DNA from: Bog-756 sp963776225
GTDB taxonomy: Bacteria > Actinomycetota > Acidimicrobiia > Acidimicrobiales > RAAP-2
Direction: 5' to 3'
Assembly (NCBI GenBank): GCA_963776225.1
Contig: CAVZLL010000001.1
Span: forward strand, 877,106-941,105
DNA: 64,000 bases
Positions 34,818-44,427 of the stretch are shown one piece after another; the first letter of the stretch is position 1, and every line of letters starts with the position of its first letter. The notes beneath the pieces are model-generated. The model saw nothing but the letters and a program-made list of their open reading frames with translations, was not told the origin of the DNA and did no database searches. The position numbers were made by a program, and so were the translations under genes.

Positions 34818-35888
34818 TCAGTAGTCCCGGGCCAGGTCGACCACGTTGACGAGATCCTGACCGGCGACGTACCGGGCAAGATTGTCATAGAAGAGCTCAG
34901 CGACGCGCTCCATATATCGGTCGGCGGACGCTGAACTGTGTGGTGAGATCGAGAGGTTCGGGGTGTCCCAGAGCGGACTGTCGGCGGGGAGCGGTTCCTG
35001 TTTTGCCACGTCGATCGCGGCGGCGCGGAGGTGGCCCGAGCCTAAGGCCTCGATGAGCGCCGACTCGTCCACCAGCGATCCTCGCGCCACGTTTACGAAG
35101 ATCGCACCCCGACGCATCGCCGCGAACGCCGTCGCATCGAAGAGATTCGTGTTCTCGGCCGTTCCGGGTGCGCACACGACGACGATATGAGCCGACCCGA
35201 GCGCGTCCATGAGCCGGTCCGGTCCGATCACCTCGTCGGCCTCCGACGAGGACATATCGGGTGTCCACGAACGCCGCACCCCTACCACCCGGACGTCGAA
35301 GGCCTTCAATCGTCGTGCCACCTCCTTGCCGATTGCGCCCAATCCGACCACAAGTGCCTGTCGGCCGGCCACCACCGCCCCGAGCTTCTGACTCCAGACG
35401 TGGTCGCGTTGTTGTTCGCTGTGCTCATCGAGGCGTTTGTACACGGCGAGGATCCGTGCCAGGACCCACTCGGCGATCGGGACAGCGCCGATCCCGGCCG
35501 CGTTCGTGAGGACGATCGAGCTTCCCGGTATCCCGCAGGGTACGAACTGTCCGACGCCTGAACCGGCAGTTTGAATCCATCGCAAGCGGGGTGCGTACGC
35601 AGGTAGATCGAGCGGAGCGTCGAGGGTGATCATCACGTCGGCCCGAGCGAGTGCGTCCCGAAGGGGTTCGCCCATGGGTGGCTCCCCAGTTGCGAGATCA
35701 CTTGCATTCGGTGTCTCTGACCGGCGGGTCCGCTGATCGTGCCCGAGGTCGTACGGCGCGGCGACCACCTCCGCACGAGGAGCGATACCCCGGATCCGCG
35801 CCGGGTCGATGACCGACCTCAGCGGGTCGTACGCAACATGGATGATCAGTCGTTCTGGTTCGGTCATCTTGGTGTGTATGCGTTCCAC
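34818..35888 (-). CDS. D-isomer-specific 2-hydroxyacid dehydrogenase
   Basis: A 356-residue NAD(P)-dependent dehydrogenase. The Rossmann motif VVGLGAIGKEVARRLKAF lies near residues 180-197. The catalytic residues of the family are visible: Arg in VNVARGSLVDE, Glu in AKQEPLP, and His in ISPHSSAS. It would interconvert a 2-keto acid and a D-2-hydroxy acid; the long N-terminal domain gives no clue to the substrate. The start at 35888 is a GTG; an ATG seven codons later is an alternative. It is downstream of the Rieske oxygenase gene on the same strand with a 73-base gap, so they may share a transcript. Confidence 0.85.
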   Translation of the reverse strand: MERIHTKMTEPERLIIHVAYDPLRSVIDPARIRGIAPRAEVVAAPYDLGHDQRTRRSETPNASDLATGEPPMGEPLRDALARADVMITLDAPLDLPAYAPRLRWIQTAGSGVGQFVPCGIPGSSIVLTNAAGIGAVPIAEWVLARILAVYKRLDEHSEQQRDHVWSQKLGAVVAGRQALVVGLGAIGKEVARRLKAFDVRVVGVRRSWTPDMSSSEADEVIGPDRLMDALGSAHIVVVCAPGTAENTNLFDATAFAAMRRGAIFVNVARGSLVDESALIEALGSGHLRAAAIDVAKQEPLPADSPLWDTPNLSISPHSSASADRYMERVAELFYDNLARYVAGQDLVNVVDLARDY

Positions 35889-35961
35889 ACGACGACGTCC
35901 TCAACCGGTTTGCGCCGGGAAACACTGGAGCTCCTCGGATCCCCGTGCCTGCCCGGACTCC

Positions 35962-37284
35962 TCATGTCGAGAGGTACCGGTCGAGCACGCGGTGATGGTG
36001 GATCAGGTTGGCCTCCTGCACCGGATTCAGCATCGCCCCCCGGTACCCCTTGGACGTCATACCCCTGGTCACCTTGACAAGGTTCCCGAAGTCCTGGTTG
36101 TTGATGAGGCCCCAGTCCTTCGTGGTCCAGTCCTCGTAGAACTTGCGTTCGACGGGTTTTGGGTCGGCGCCCGTCGGCACCCATTCGAGCGCCCAGTAGT
36201 CCAGGAGCGTGCTGTCGGGATCGAGGCCGTTGGGCCTGGCGCGGTACAGCGTGGCGTTGCCATGGGTGATCGGCCCGAGGAAGTTCGGGAAGAGGTGGAT
36301 GGTCCCCGAGCCGCGGAGGTCCTTGTCCGTCAGGCCCTCGACGTCGATCCCGCCTCGGCGCATCGCGTTGCGCCTGAGCTCGTCGAAGACCTTTCCGACC
36401 GACTTCCCCGGAGGTGGCCCGTTCTTCTTGAGGTCCTCGAGGACGGCTTGGTCCTCACGTGGGAAGAGGCCGGCGATGGCATCGACGCGCTCGGCGAGCA
36501 CCTCCGCCGGATCGACGTCCTCCTTCCGGAGGCCGAGACGCGGGCTCGGCCCGGCTTCGCGCTGGCGATCTTCGGGCACGTAGTAGCAGCTGTGCTGGCC
36601 CAGCTGCTCGTAGGTGAAGATGGTGTCGTTGAACCAGGAGAGCATCTGGGGATGCAGGGTCTGTGGGTGGTAGCCCTCGTTGAAGGCGTCGACCGCGGTC
36701 TTCCAGTTGCACTCGAAGACGATCGTCCGGTACGAGCGGAAGCGCAGGTTGTGGAACCGGTAGGTGGCGAACAGCTCAGGGATGGTGCCGAGGAACGAGT
36801 CGAAGGGCTCGCAGTTCGGGTCCATGTTCACGAAGACGAACCCGCCCCAGCGGCCGACCTGCACCTCGCCGAGGCAGACGAGATCGTCGGTCATGGCTTC
36901 CGGGAACTCGTGGCGGTCCACCACTTCCGCGATCTCGCCTTCGAGGCTCCAGCGCCACCCGTGGTACGGACACCGAATCTGGGGGGCGGCGAAGCTGCCC
37001 GTACCCGACACGAGCCGGGTTCCGCGATGCGGGCAGGCATTGAAGAAGGCTCTGACGTCTTCGTGGTCGCTGCGGACGACCAGAATCGACTGGTCGCCGA
37101 TGGTGTACTCGAGAAAGTCGCCGGAATCGGGGATCTCCTCTTCTGGGCAAGCCACCTGCCAGACGCGGGGCCACAGGCGCTCCATCTCGAGGTCGAAGAA
37201 CTCCTGAGACGTGTACCGAGCACCCGGGACGACCACCATGCCGCCGGCCTGCCGCAATGCGTGTAGGTCGTCGGTGATGGTCAT
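35962..37284 (-). CDS. Rieske-type ring-hydroxylating oxygenase, alpha subunit
   Basis: A 440-residue oxygenase. The ATG at 37284 has AGGAG six bases upstream, and the open frame beyond it is shadow. The Rieske [2Fe-2S] ligands are Cys84 and His86 (CPHRG) and Cys105 and His108 (CPYHGW). The mononuclear iron centre is suggested by FNEGYHPQTLHP around residues 195-206. Such enzymes hydroxylate aromatic or steroid rings or demethylate, and need a reductase; none is encoded nearby. No beta-subunit gene is adjacent, so a homotrimer is likely. It is divergent from a double CoA-transferase gene, suggesting a shared catabolic pathway. Confidence 0.87.
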   Translation of the reverse strand: MTITDDLHALRQAGGMVVVPGARYTSQEFFDLEMERLWPRVWQVACPEEEIPDSGDFLEYTIGDQSILVVRSDHEDVRAFFNACPHRGTRLVSGTGSFAAPQIRCPYHGWRWSLEGEIAEVVDRHEFPEAMTDDLVCLGEVQVGRWGGFVFVNMDPNCEPFDSFLGTIPELFATYRFHNLRFRSYRTIVFECNWKTAVDAFNEGYHPQTLHPQMLSWFNDTIFTYEQLGQHSCYYVPEDRQREAGPSPRLGLRKEDVDPAEVLAERVDAIAGLFPREDQAVLEDLKKNGPPPGKSVGKVFDELRRNAMRRGGIDVEGLTDKDLRGSGTIHLFPNFLGPITHGNATLYRARPNGLDPDSTLLDYWALEWVPTGADPKPVERKFYEDWTTKDWGLINNQDFGNLVKVTRGMTSKGYRGAMLNPVQEANLIHHHRVLDRYLST

Positions 37285-37360
37285 CAGCTCCTGTCCGTCT
37301 GGGATCGCGGGCCTGCTCCGACGCCTGTCCTGGCCCCGAGCCGGCGGCCCGAGAACAGAA

Positions 37361-37373
37361 TAATCTGGGCGGG
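37361..37373 (+). promoter_or_regulatory. leaderless promoter of the CoA-transferase gene
   Basis: TAATCT at 37361-37366 is followed by six bases and the GTG start at 37373, the spacing at which transcription would begin on the start codon itself. No ribosome site is visible upstream of this GTG, consistent with a leaderless mRNA. Confidence 0.5.
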
Positions 37374-39775
37374 TGACCCGGGGTCCGCTGAACTCGCTTG
37401 CTCGAGTGCGGGTGGTCGACCTCTCCGATGATCTTGCCGGGTCGTACTGCACGAAGCTCCTCGCCGATGCCGGCGCCGACGTTCTGAAGGTGGAGCCGCC
37501 TTCGGGTCATCCGCTGCGGATCTGGTCCCGATCCGGGTCGCTGGGTCGAGACGGCGACCCCGACGGCGTTCTGTTCCGTTTTCTCGCCGCCGGGCAGCGC
37601 AGCGTCACTGCCGACTTGGACGACTCCGCCGACCACGGCCGGGTGCTCGAGCTGCTGGCAGCGAGCGACATCGTGGTCAGCAGCGCACGAGCCGACCAAT
37701 TGGACGCCCGAGGTCTTCGCTTCGCGGAGGTCCATGCGGTGAACCCCCAACTCACCATGGTGTCTCTCACGCCCTTCGGACTCGAGGGCCCGCGCAGCGG
37801 ACAGCCGGCGAACGACTTCCTGCTCCAAGCCCTTTCCGGTTCGTTGCACAACCACGGGTCCCGCCGCCGCGATCCGCTGGTGGTCGGCGGCGGCCTCGGC
37901 GAATGGATCGCCGGGGCCTACGGTGCCGCGGGCGCCCTCGCGGCACTGGCCCGCCTCCGTCGGACCGGGGGCGGCGAGCTGGTCGATGTGTCGACGCTCG
38001 AGGCGCTCGCGGTGACGCTCGTGTGCTACCCATCGGTCTCCGCCTCGGTTCCAGGGGGCGTCCGCCGCCGGGCGACGGTCGAAATGGTTCCGGGTATCGA
38101 ACCCTGCAAGGACGGGTTTGTCGGGCTGACCACCCTCACTGCTCAGCAGTGGCACGACCTCCTGGCGATGATCGACCACCCTGAACTCATCGACAATGCC
38201 GAGCTCGACAGCGCGCGTGCACGCGTCGCCCACGAGGCGGAGTTGCGTCCGGTCATCCACGGCTGGACCGAGCAGCACCAGGTCGCCGAGATCGTCGAAC
38301 GGGCAGCCGCATTCCGCGTTCCTGCGGCACCCGTCCTCAATGGCGAAACCCTGCCCCATTTCGAGCCGCTCGCTGCGGCCGGGCTCTTCACCAGCAATCC
38401 CCGCGGCGGGTTCTCGCACCCTCGTCCGCCCTTCCTCAGCACGGCGACCGAGGCTCGCCCGGTGCCTCCCGCTCCGAACGTGGGTGAGCACACAGCAATG
38501 CCGTTCCGGTCCGGTCGTACCGGGCCACCGGCAGATCGGTCCGGCGAGCACGGATGCCCTCCGCTCGAGGGCGTCAGAGTCCTGGATGTCACCGCCTTCT
38601 GGGCCGGTCCGTCCGCAACCCAGTACCTCGGAGCCCTCGGCGCAGACGTGATCAAGGTCGAGTCCATCCAACGCCCCGACCCGATGCGATTCAATGTCGG
38701 CGTCTCGCCAAAGACCGAACGCTGGTGGGAGCAGGGATACCTGTTCCTCTCGGCCAACCTGAACAAGCGCGGCATCACGCTCAACCTCGGCGACGGCCGG
38801 GCCCGCGAGCTCTTCCTTCGGCTGGCCGCGTTGTCAGACGTCGTCGTCGAGAACTTCACGCCCCGGGTCATGACGAATTTCAAGCTCACGTATGACGACA
38901 TCCGGGAGGTTCGGCCGGACGTCGTGATGGTCAGCATGCCCGGGTGGGGTATGGAGGGTCCGTGGCGCGACCGCCCGGGTTTCGCGACGACCATGGAACA
39001 GGCCTCCGGCATGGCCTTCGTCACCGGCTACGACGACGGCCCCCCGATGGCGCCCGGATTGTGCGACCCACTCGCCGGCGTCCACGGGGCATTCGCCGTC
39101 CTCGCTGCATTGGAGGAGCGCCGTGACAGGGGCCTCGGCCAGCACATCGAGGTGCCGATGATCGACCTTGCCGTGAACGTCTCCGCCGAGCAGATCCTCG
39201 AGTTCGAGGCCTATGGCGAGCTGATGACCCGGACGGGGAACCGCTGCCCGCAGGCCGCGCCCCAGGGCGTCTACGCGTGCGCCGGGGCCGACGAGTGGCT
39301 CGCACTGTCGGTCACGACCGAGGAGCAGTGGACGGCATTGTGCGAGGCCATCGGCGTCCATACCTGGGCCACCGATTCGGACCTTGCGACCATCGATCAG
39401 CGGCTCGCGGCGCACGATCGGATCGACGAGGAGATCGGAGGCTGGTGCGCGCAACGGGCGCTCGCTGCCGCCCTCGACGCTCTCGGGGCCGCCGGGGCTC
39501 AACCGGTCGTCCCTGCGTATGCCATCGACGAGGACCAGCAGATGCAGGCCCGCGGCTTCTGGGAACCGGTCACTCATCCCGTCGTCGGCGAGCACCGCTA
39601 TCCCGGATGGCCCATGCACCTCTCGGGCAGTCCGGGAGGCTGGTACCGATCTCCGGCGCCGCTCCTCGGGCAGCACAACGAGGAGGTGCTCAACGGCTTG
39701 CTCGGCCTCGGGGCCGACGAGATCGCCGATCTGCGACAGGCGGGCGTGATCGGTGACCGCCCGCTCGGCCTCTGA
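37373..39775 (+). CDS. tandem CaiB/BaiF (family III) CoA-transferase
   Basis: An 800-residue protein made of two complete family III CoA-transferase domains. Domain one (about 10-385) begins VRVVDLSDDLAGSYCTKLLADAGADVLKVEPP. Domain two (about 397-800) begins VRVLDVTAFWAGPSATQYLGALGADVIKVES and contains NLNKRGITLNL and DVVVENFTPRVM. Family members usually are about 400 residues and dimerise as interlocked rings; a fused pair would form that ring from one chain. They move CoA between carboxylates such as carnitine, oxalate, bile acids or benzylsuccinate; the substrate here is unknown. The first domain is shorter in the middle and may be the structural partner. The start is a GTG on a leaderless transcript. 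Confidence 0.88.
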   Translation: MTRGPLNSLARVRVVDLSDDLAGSYCTKLLADAGADVLKVEPPSGHPLRIWSRSGSLGRDGDPDGVLFRFLAAGQRSVTADLDDSADHGRVLELLAASDIVVSSARADQLDARGLRFAEVHAVNPQLTMVSLTPFGLEGPRSGQPANDFLLQALSGSLHNHGSRRRDPLVVGGGLGEWIAGAYGAAGALAALARLRRTGGGELVDVSTLEALAVTLVCYPSVSASVPGGVRRRATVEMVPGIEPCKDGFVGLTTLTAQQWHDLLAMIDHPELIDNAELDSARARVAHEAELRPVIHGWTEQHQVAEIVERAAAFRVPAAPVLNGETLPHFEPLAAAGLFTSNPRGGFSHPRPPFLSTATEARPVPPAPNVGEHTAMPFRSGRTGPPADRSGEHGCPPLEGVRVLDVTAFWAGPSATQYLGALGADVIKVESIQRPDPMRFNVGVSPKTERWWEQGYLFLSANLNKRGITLNLGDGRARELFLRLAALSDVVVENFTPRVMTNFKLTYDDIREVRPDVVMVSMPGWGMEGPWRDRPGFATTMEQASGMAFVTGYDDGPPMAPGLCDPLAGVHGAFAVLAALEERRDRGLGQHIEVPMIDLAVNVSAEQILEFEAYGELMTRTGNRCPQAAPQGVYACAGADEWLALSVTTEEQWTALCEAIGVHTWATDSDLATIDQRLAAHDRIDEEIGGWCAQRALAAALDALGAAGAQPVVPAYAIDEDQQMQARGFWEPVTHPVVGEHRYPGWPMHLSGSPGGWYRSPAPLLGQHNEEVLNGLLGLGADEIADLRQAGVIGDRPLGL

Positions 39776-39804
39776 CCGTCATCACACAGAGAAAGGTGCG
39801 GAAC

Positions 39805-40632
39805 ATGAGCACGATCACCACCAACGACGGCGTCGAGATCTTCTACAAGGACTGGGGGTCGGGCCAGCCGATCGTGTTCAGTCACGGTTGGCCACTCTCG
39901 GCTGACGACTGGGATGCCCAGATGCTGTTCTTCCTGAGCCAGGGGTACCGGGTCGTTGCCCATGACAGGCGTGGACACGGCCGCTCATCTCAGATCGGTG
40001 AAGGTCACGACATGGATCACTACGCCGATGACCTGGCGGCTCTGACCGCGCATCTCGATCTTCACGATGCCGTGCACATCGGCCACTCGACCGGCGGCGG
40101 CGAGGTTGCTCGATACATCGCCCGCCACGGCGAGAGCCGAGTCGCCAAAGCGGTGCTCATCAGTTCGGTACCGCCGTTCATGTTGCAGACCGACGCGAAC
40201 CCCGGCGGTCTGCCAAAGAGCGTGTTCGACGATCTGCAGGCCCAACTGGCTGCCAACCGGTCAGTGTTCTACCGGGCCCTGCCGTCCGGACCGTTCTACG
40301 GCTTCAACCGGCCCGGTGTCGAGCCCTCGGAAGCGATCATCGAGAATTGGTGGCGGCAGGGAATGATGGGGGGAGCGAAGGCACACTACGACGGCATCGT
40401 CGCCTTCTCACAGACCGATTTCACGGGGGACCTCAAGAAGATCACCGTGCCGGTGCTGGTGATGCACGGGGATGACGACCAGATCGTGCCCTATGCCGAC
40501 TCCGGCCCGCTGTCGGCGAAGCTCCTGCAAAACGGGACACTGAAGACGTACCCGGGATACCCACACGGAATGCCGACCACCCAGGCCGGGACGATCAACG
40601 CCGATCTGCTGGATTTCATCCAATCGAGGTGA
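39805..40632 (+). CDS. alpha/beta hydrolase of the cofactor-free chloroperoxidase family
   Basis: A 275-residue hydrolase. The nucleophile Ser95 lies in GHSTGGG, the acid is in HGDDDQIVP and the histidine in GYPHGMP, with the oxyanion region HGWPLSADDW. The family (non-haem chloroperoxidases/perhydrolases) makes peracids from carboxylates and peroxide and acts as an esterase. The ATG at 39805 has AAAGG upstream. It begins 29 bases after the CoA-transferase gene and is followed by MsrB and catalase. A homologous C-terminal fragment, identical at 81 of 90 residues, lies at 54.9-55.2 kb. Confidence 0.87.
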   Translation: MSTITTNDGVEIFYKDWGSGQPIVFSHGWPLSADDWDAQMLFFLSQGYRVVAHDRRGHGRSSQIGEGHDMDHYADDLAALTAHLDLHDAVHIGHSTGGGEVARYIARHGESRVAKAVLISSVPPFMLQTDANPGGLPKSVFDDLQAQLAANRSVFYRALPSGPFYGFNRPGVEPSEAIIENWWRQGMMGGAKAHYDGIVAFSQTDFTGDLKKITVPVLVMHGDDDQIVPYADSGPLSAKLLQNGTLKTYPGYPHGMPTTQAGTINADLLDFIQSR

Positions 40633-40884
40633 ACGCCCAGGCGAGCAGGCCCTCCCCGGGGTCGTGAATGAGGGACACCTGGACGGCACGACGGCAATGG
40701 TCTGTCTCGATCCAAGGGGTGGGCGGCCCGTCACCAGCGGTCTCACCAGGGAGAACTCACCGGGGAGGATCATCCGTTGCTGCCCGCTTCGGATCATGGG
40801 CCAGGTCTGGCATCAGTGCCGCCATCGGGCGCACACTGAAGAAGTCGAGATTGCTGAGACAAGACCGAGAAACGGGAGGCCGAG

Positions 40885-41346
40885 ATGACGGACGTCTACC
40901 AGAAGGACCCTGAGGTGATCGCCGAGCTCGACGATCGCCAGTACGCCGTGACCCAGGAAGGGGCTACCGAGCCGGCCTTCGACAACGAGTTCTGGGACAA
41001 GAAGGAGGCGGGCATCTATGTCGACATCGTCTCAGGAGAGCCCCTGTTCGCCTCCACCAAGAAGTTCGACAGCGGCTGCGGCTGGCCCAGCTTCACCGTC
41101 CCCCTCGAGCCGGCCAACGTGGTGGGGAAGGCGGACACGAGCCACGGTATGCTGCGCACCGAAGTCCGCTCGAACCACGGCGACAGCCATCTCGGCCACG
41201 TCTTCGACGACGGGCCACCCGAAGAGGGAGGCCTGCGCTATTGCATCAACTCGGCGGCCTTGCGCTTCGTGCCCTATGAGGAGCTCGAGGCCGAGGGGTA
41301 TGGGCAGTACAAGGAGCTCTTCGACGAACCCAGAACCCAGAGATGA
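40885..41346 (+). CDS. msrB: peptide-methionine (R)-S-oxide reductase, zinc-free type
   Basis: A 153-residue MsrB. The catalytic Cys120 is in GLRYCINSAALRF and a likely resolving Cys65 in SGCGWPSF. The two CxxC zinc motifs of many MsrB proteins are absent: the first position reads YVDIVSGEPLF and the second VRSNHGDSHLGHVF. It reduces methionine R-sulfoxide in proteins using thioredoxin. The start is the ATG preceded by GGGAGGCCGAG. It lies between a chloroperoxidase-like hydrolase and a catalase gene; the catalase ATG follows 11 bases after its stop, so these two are surely one transcript responding to oxidants. Confidence 0.92.
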   Translation: MTDVYQKDPEVIAELDDRQYAVTQEGATEPAFDNEFWDKKEAGIYVDIVSGEPLFASTKKFDSGCGWPSFTVPLEPANVVGKADTSHGMLRTEVRSNHGDSHLGHVFDDGPPEEGGLRYCINSAALRFVPYEELEAEGYGQYKELFDEPRTQR

Positions 41347-41357
41347 ATGGAGGAACG

Positions 41358-42830
41358 ATGAACGAACGACAGCCGCGCAGGCCACCGACCACCACGGATG
41401 CCGGCATCCCGGTCGCCAGCCAGGAGCACTCGCTGACGATCGGACCGGACGGCCCCATTGTCCTCCAGGACTTCTATCTCATCGAGCAGATGGCCAACTT
41501 CAACCGGGAGCGCATCCCCGAGCGCCAGCCCCATGCCAAGGGAGGCGGCGCATTCGGGACCTTCGTGGTCACCGATGACGTGAGTCGGTACACGAAGGCA
41601 GCGGTCTTCCAGTCCGGCACCGAGACGGACGTCATCCTGCGGTTCTCGACGGTCGCCGGTGAGCGCGGCTCACCGGACACCTGGCGCGACCCGCGGGGAT
41701 TCGCCATCAGGTTCTACACGAGCGAAGGCAACCTCGACATCGTCGGCAACAACACGCCGGTCTTCTTCATCCGTGACCCCCTCAAGTTCCAGAACTTCAT
41801 CCGCTCGCAGAAGCGCCTGGCAGCCAACAACCTTCGCGACGCCGATATGCAGTGGGACTTCTGGACGCTCTCGCCCGAGTCAGCCCACCAGGTCACCTGG
41901 CTGATGGGCGACCGCGGCATCCCTCGCAGCTGGCGCCACATGAACGGGTACTCGTCGCACGCCTACATGTGGGTGAACGCCGCCGGCGAGCGCTTCTGGG
42001 TCAAGTACCACTTCAAGACGCATCAAGGAGTGGAGAGCCTGACCCAGGCTGAGGCCGACCGGATCGCCGGTGAGGATGCCGACTACCACCAACGGGATCT
42101 CTACGAGGCGATCGAACGTGGGGAGTTCCCGAGCTGGTCGCTCAAGATGCAGGTCATGCCGTTCGACCAGGCCAAGGCCTACCGTTTCAACCCCTTCGAT
42201 CTCACGAAGGTCTGGCCGCACGGCGACTATCCCCTCGTCGATGTCGGGCGCCTCACCCTCGACCGCAACGTCATCGACTACCACACCGAGATGGAGCAAG
42301 CGGCGTTCCAGCCCAACAACACGGTCCCAGGAACCGGACTCTCCCCCGACAAGATGTTGCTCGCCCGCGGGTTCTCCTATGCCGATGCCCATCGCGCCCG
42401 CCTGGGCGTCAACTACCAGCAGATCCCCGTGAACCGCCCCAAAGCAACCGTTCGGGCCTACTCCAAGGACGGCGCCATGCGGGTGGACAATGTGACCGAC
42501 CCGGTGTACTACCCCAACTCCTTCGACGACGCGCCGGCCGCCGACGAGAACACCTATGCGGAGGACGCCACGTGGGCCGCCGACGGCGAGATGATGCGTG
42601 CCGCCTACACCTTGCATGCGGAGGACGACGACTTCGGTCAGGCCAACACACTGGTCAACGATGTCATGGACGACGGGGCACGGGACCGCCTGGTCGCGGT
42701 CGTCTCGGGGCTCCTGGCGGGTCTGCGCCGCGAAGAGGTGCGACAGCGGGCCTTCGAGTACTGGCGGGCGATCGACAAGGCCACCGGCGACCGGATCGAG
42801 GCGGCCGCGCTCGAGAAGCGTCGTAGCTGA
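41358..42830 (+). CDS. katA: haem catalase
   Basis: A 490-residue monofunctional catalase. The ATG at 41358 has GGAGG five bases upstream; an ATG five codons earlier is also in frame. The distal histidine lies in PHAKGGGAFG (about residue 62), the distal Asn in VGNNTPVFF, and the proximal haem tyrosine in RGFSYADAHRARLG. The length is that of small-subunit (clade 3) catalases. It converts H2O2 to water and oxygen in the cytoplasm. Translational neighbourhood with MsrB implies joint induction under oxidative stress; no OxyR or PerR gene is adjacent. Confidence 0.95.
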   Translation: MNERQPRRPPTTTDAGIPVASQEHSLTIGPDGPIVLQDFYLIEQMANFNRERIPERQPHAKGGGAFGTFVVTDDVSRYTKAAVFQSGTETDVILRFSTVAGERGSPDTWRDPRGFAIRFYTSEGNLDIVGNNTPVFFIRDPLKFQNFIRSQKRLAANNLRDADMQWDFWTLSPESAHQVTWLMGDRGIPRSWRHMNGYSSHAYMWVNAAGERFWVKYHFKTHQGVESLTQAEADRIAGEDADYHQRDLYEAIERGEFPSWSLKMQVMPFDQAKAYRFNPFDLTKVWPHGDYPLVDVGRLTLDRNVIDYHTEMEQAAFQPNNTVPGTGLSPDKMLLARGFSYADAHRARLGVNYQQIPVNRPKATVRAYSKDGAMRVDNVTDPVYYPNSFDDAPAADENTYAEDATWAADGEMMRAAYTLHAEDDDFGQANTLVNDVMDDGARDRLVAVVSGLLAGLRREEVRQRAFEYWRAIDKATGDRIEAAALEKRRS

Positions 42831-42910
42831 CCCTCAGTCCGGCGGAGATCGGAACCACTTCACGAGCGTCCGGCGACGAACGAGTACGGAGAACGAGAGA
42901 TAGACCAGGC

Positions 42911-44092
42911 TCAGCCCAGGCGGTAGAGCTTCTTCCCATTCTCGGCGAGGATCTTGCGGCGCGACTCGGGTCGGAGCGTCGCCATGGCATCGTGCACATG
43001 CTCGAGCGGCTTGGGCCAGAGCGCGGTCGGGTGGGGAAAGTCGGTTTCGAACATGACATTGTCATCGCCGACCTTGTCGACCAGCTCTTGAAGATGCCCG
43101 CGGCCAGTCTCGAACCACATGGTGGCGTACCAGTTCGACTTGAAGTACTCCGAAGGAGCCTTGCCGAGCTCGGCCGCCTGTGCGGGAGCGTTTTCGGGGA
43201 GCTCCCAGTCCATCGTCTCGAGGATGAAGGGAACCCAACCGATCCCGCTCTCCACGGAGACCATCTTGAGTTTCGGAAAGCGGTCGAAGATTCCCGCAAA
43301 GATGGTGTTGATCACCACTCGGGCGTTGCCGATGAAGAGCATCGCTCCACCGATGGCGGGCTTGACGAACTCGTCCTGTGACTCCCAGAAGTACTGGCCG
43401 AAGAAGTTCATCGCCGTGAGGCTCGCTCCGATGTGGAAGTGGATCGGCAGCTCGAGATCGGCGCAGACCTCCCACAGAGGGTCCCAGGCCACGTTTGCCA
43501 GGTCCGGGGAGCCGAGGTCCTGGGGATCTGAGGTCATGTTGATCCCCCGGAGTCCCATGTCGGCGATCCGCTGCGCTTCGCGCACGCATCCCTCGATATC
43601 CCAGGCGGGCAGAATCGGCATCGGCAAGAGCCGGTTCTTGGTGCGGTTCTGTATCTCGGCCCTGGAGTCGTTGAAGATCTCTACGCACAGACGGCGCAGC
43701 ACGGGATCCTTCACATCTGCGAGTGCATGACCTCCCAATCCAAGAGCGTTGGGGTAGGTGACCTGGTGTTCGATTCCCATGTCATCGAGAACCTCGAGAC
43801 GGGCGTCGATGTCCCACGCTGCCACATGGGACCGCTCGAAATCCCACTCGAGCATCGATTCCTGGAATGGATGCTTCACGCCGGCCCTGTCGATGGTGCT
43901 GCCGCCGCCGGCCTTTCCGAGAGCGGTTCCGTCAATGACCCATGTCCGCTCTCCCTCGACCTGCTCGACGTGAAGGATCTCGCTCTTGTAGGCAGCGGGC
44001 GCCCTCTTCGTCCAGAGATCGTCGACATCGGTGAGGTGGGAGTCAGCGTCGACAACGGCAAGGTGCTCAGGCACGACCGAGGTGGGACTCAT
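42911..44092 (-). CDS. amidohydrolase-family metal-dependent hydrolase
   Basis: A 393-residue TIM-barrel protein of the amidohydrolase 2 family when begun at the ATG with GGAGG nine bases upstream; an ATG three codons earlier overlaps that site. The metal region at the N-terminus reads VDADSHLTDVDDLW. Later blocks are LPIHFHIGASL, a barrel strand, and MFETDFPHPTALWP carrying the conserved Asp and His. Members include decarboxylases (ACMSD-like) and hydrolases in aromatic degradation. The substrate is unknown, but the nearby Rieske oxygenase and CoA-transferase fit a catabolic role. It is convergent with the catalase gene. Confidence 0.83.
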   Translation of the reverse strand: MSPTSVVPEHLAVVDADSHLTDVDDLWTKRAPAAYKSEILHVEQVEGERTWVIDGTALGKAGGGSTIDRAGVKHPFQESMLEWDFERSHVAAWDIDARLEVLDDMGIEHQVTYPNALGLGGHALADVKDPVLRRLCVEIFNDSRAEIQNRTKNRLLPMPILPAWDIEGCVREAQRIADMGLRGINMTSDPQDLGSPDLANVAWDPLWEVCADLELPIHFHIGASLTAMNFFGQYFWESQDEFVKPAIGGAMLFIGNARVVINTIFAGIFDRFPKLKMVSVESGIGWVPFILETMDWELPENAPAQAAELGKAPSEYFKSNWYATMWFETGRGHLQELVDKVGDDNVMFETDFPHPTALWPKPLEHVHDAMATLRPESRRKILAENGKKLYRLG

Positions 44093-44427
44093 GCGGTTCA
44101 TCCTCCAGCTTCAAGACCAAGGGACAGATGCCCTCTCCTGAGGTTAGTGCTGGCGCAGACAGCGGACCCCGCCGGCGCTGGAACGCCCGCGGCAGCCCGA
44201 CCCGACCTCCTCCACGTCGGCGGCAGGGTGGCTGCAGGAAGCGACTGGCCGGCGCCGCAGGGCACCGCTGCCGCTATCACCGGTTTTGACCTGGGATTAT
44301 GTGGCGTGAACGTCCGGGGATCCCACCCGTTGCCCGGGCAGGAGCGGAGGCCGAGCCATCGAGCCCGGCAAGGTTCGGGACCGACTTCTCGGGTGCCCGC
44401 GAGCGGTGTCCAGGTGTCATGACCGGA
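44093..44427. other. intergenic stretch
   Basis: A 335-base region between the amidohydrolase start and the end of the membrane-protein gene. I see no gene with coding character on either strand. It presumably contains the amidohydrolase promoter (leftward) near 44110-44160. A short AT-richer segment, TTTTGACCTGGGATTATG, lies at 44284-44301 but does not form a convincing -35/-10 pair. Confidence 0.4.
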
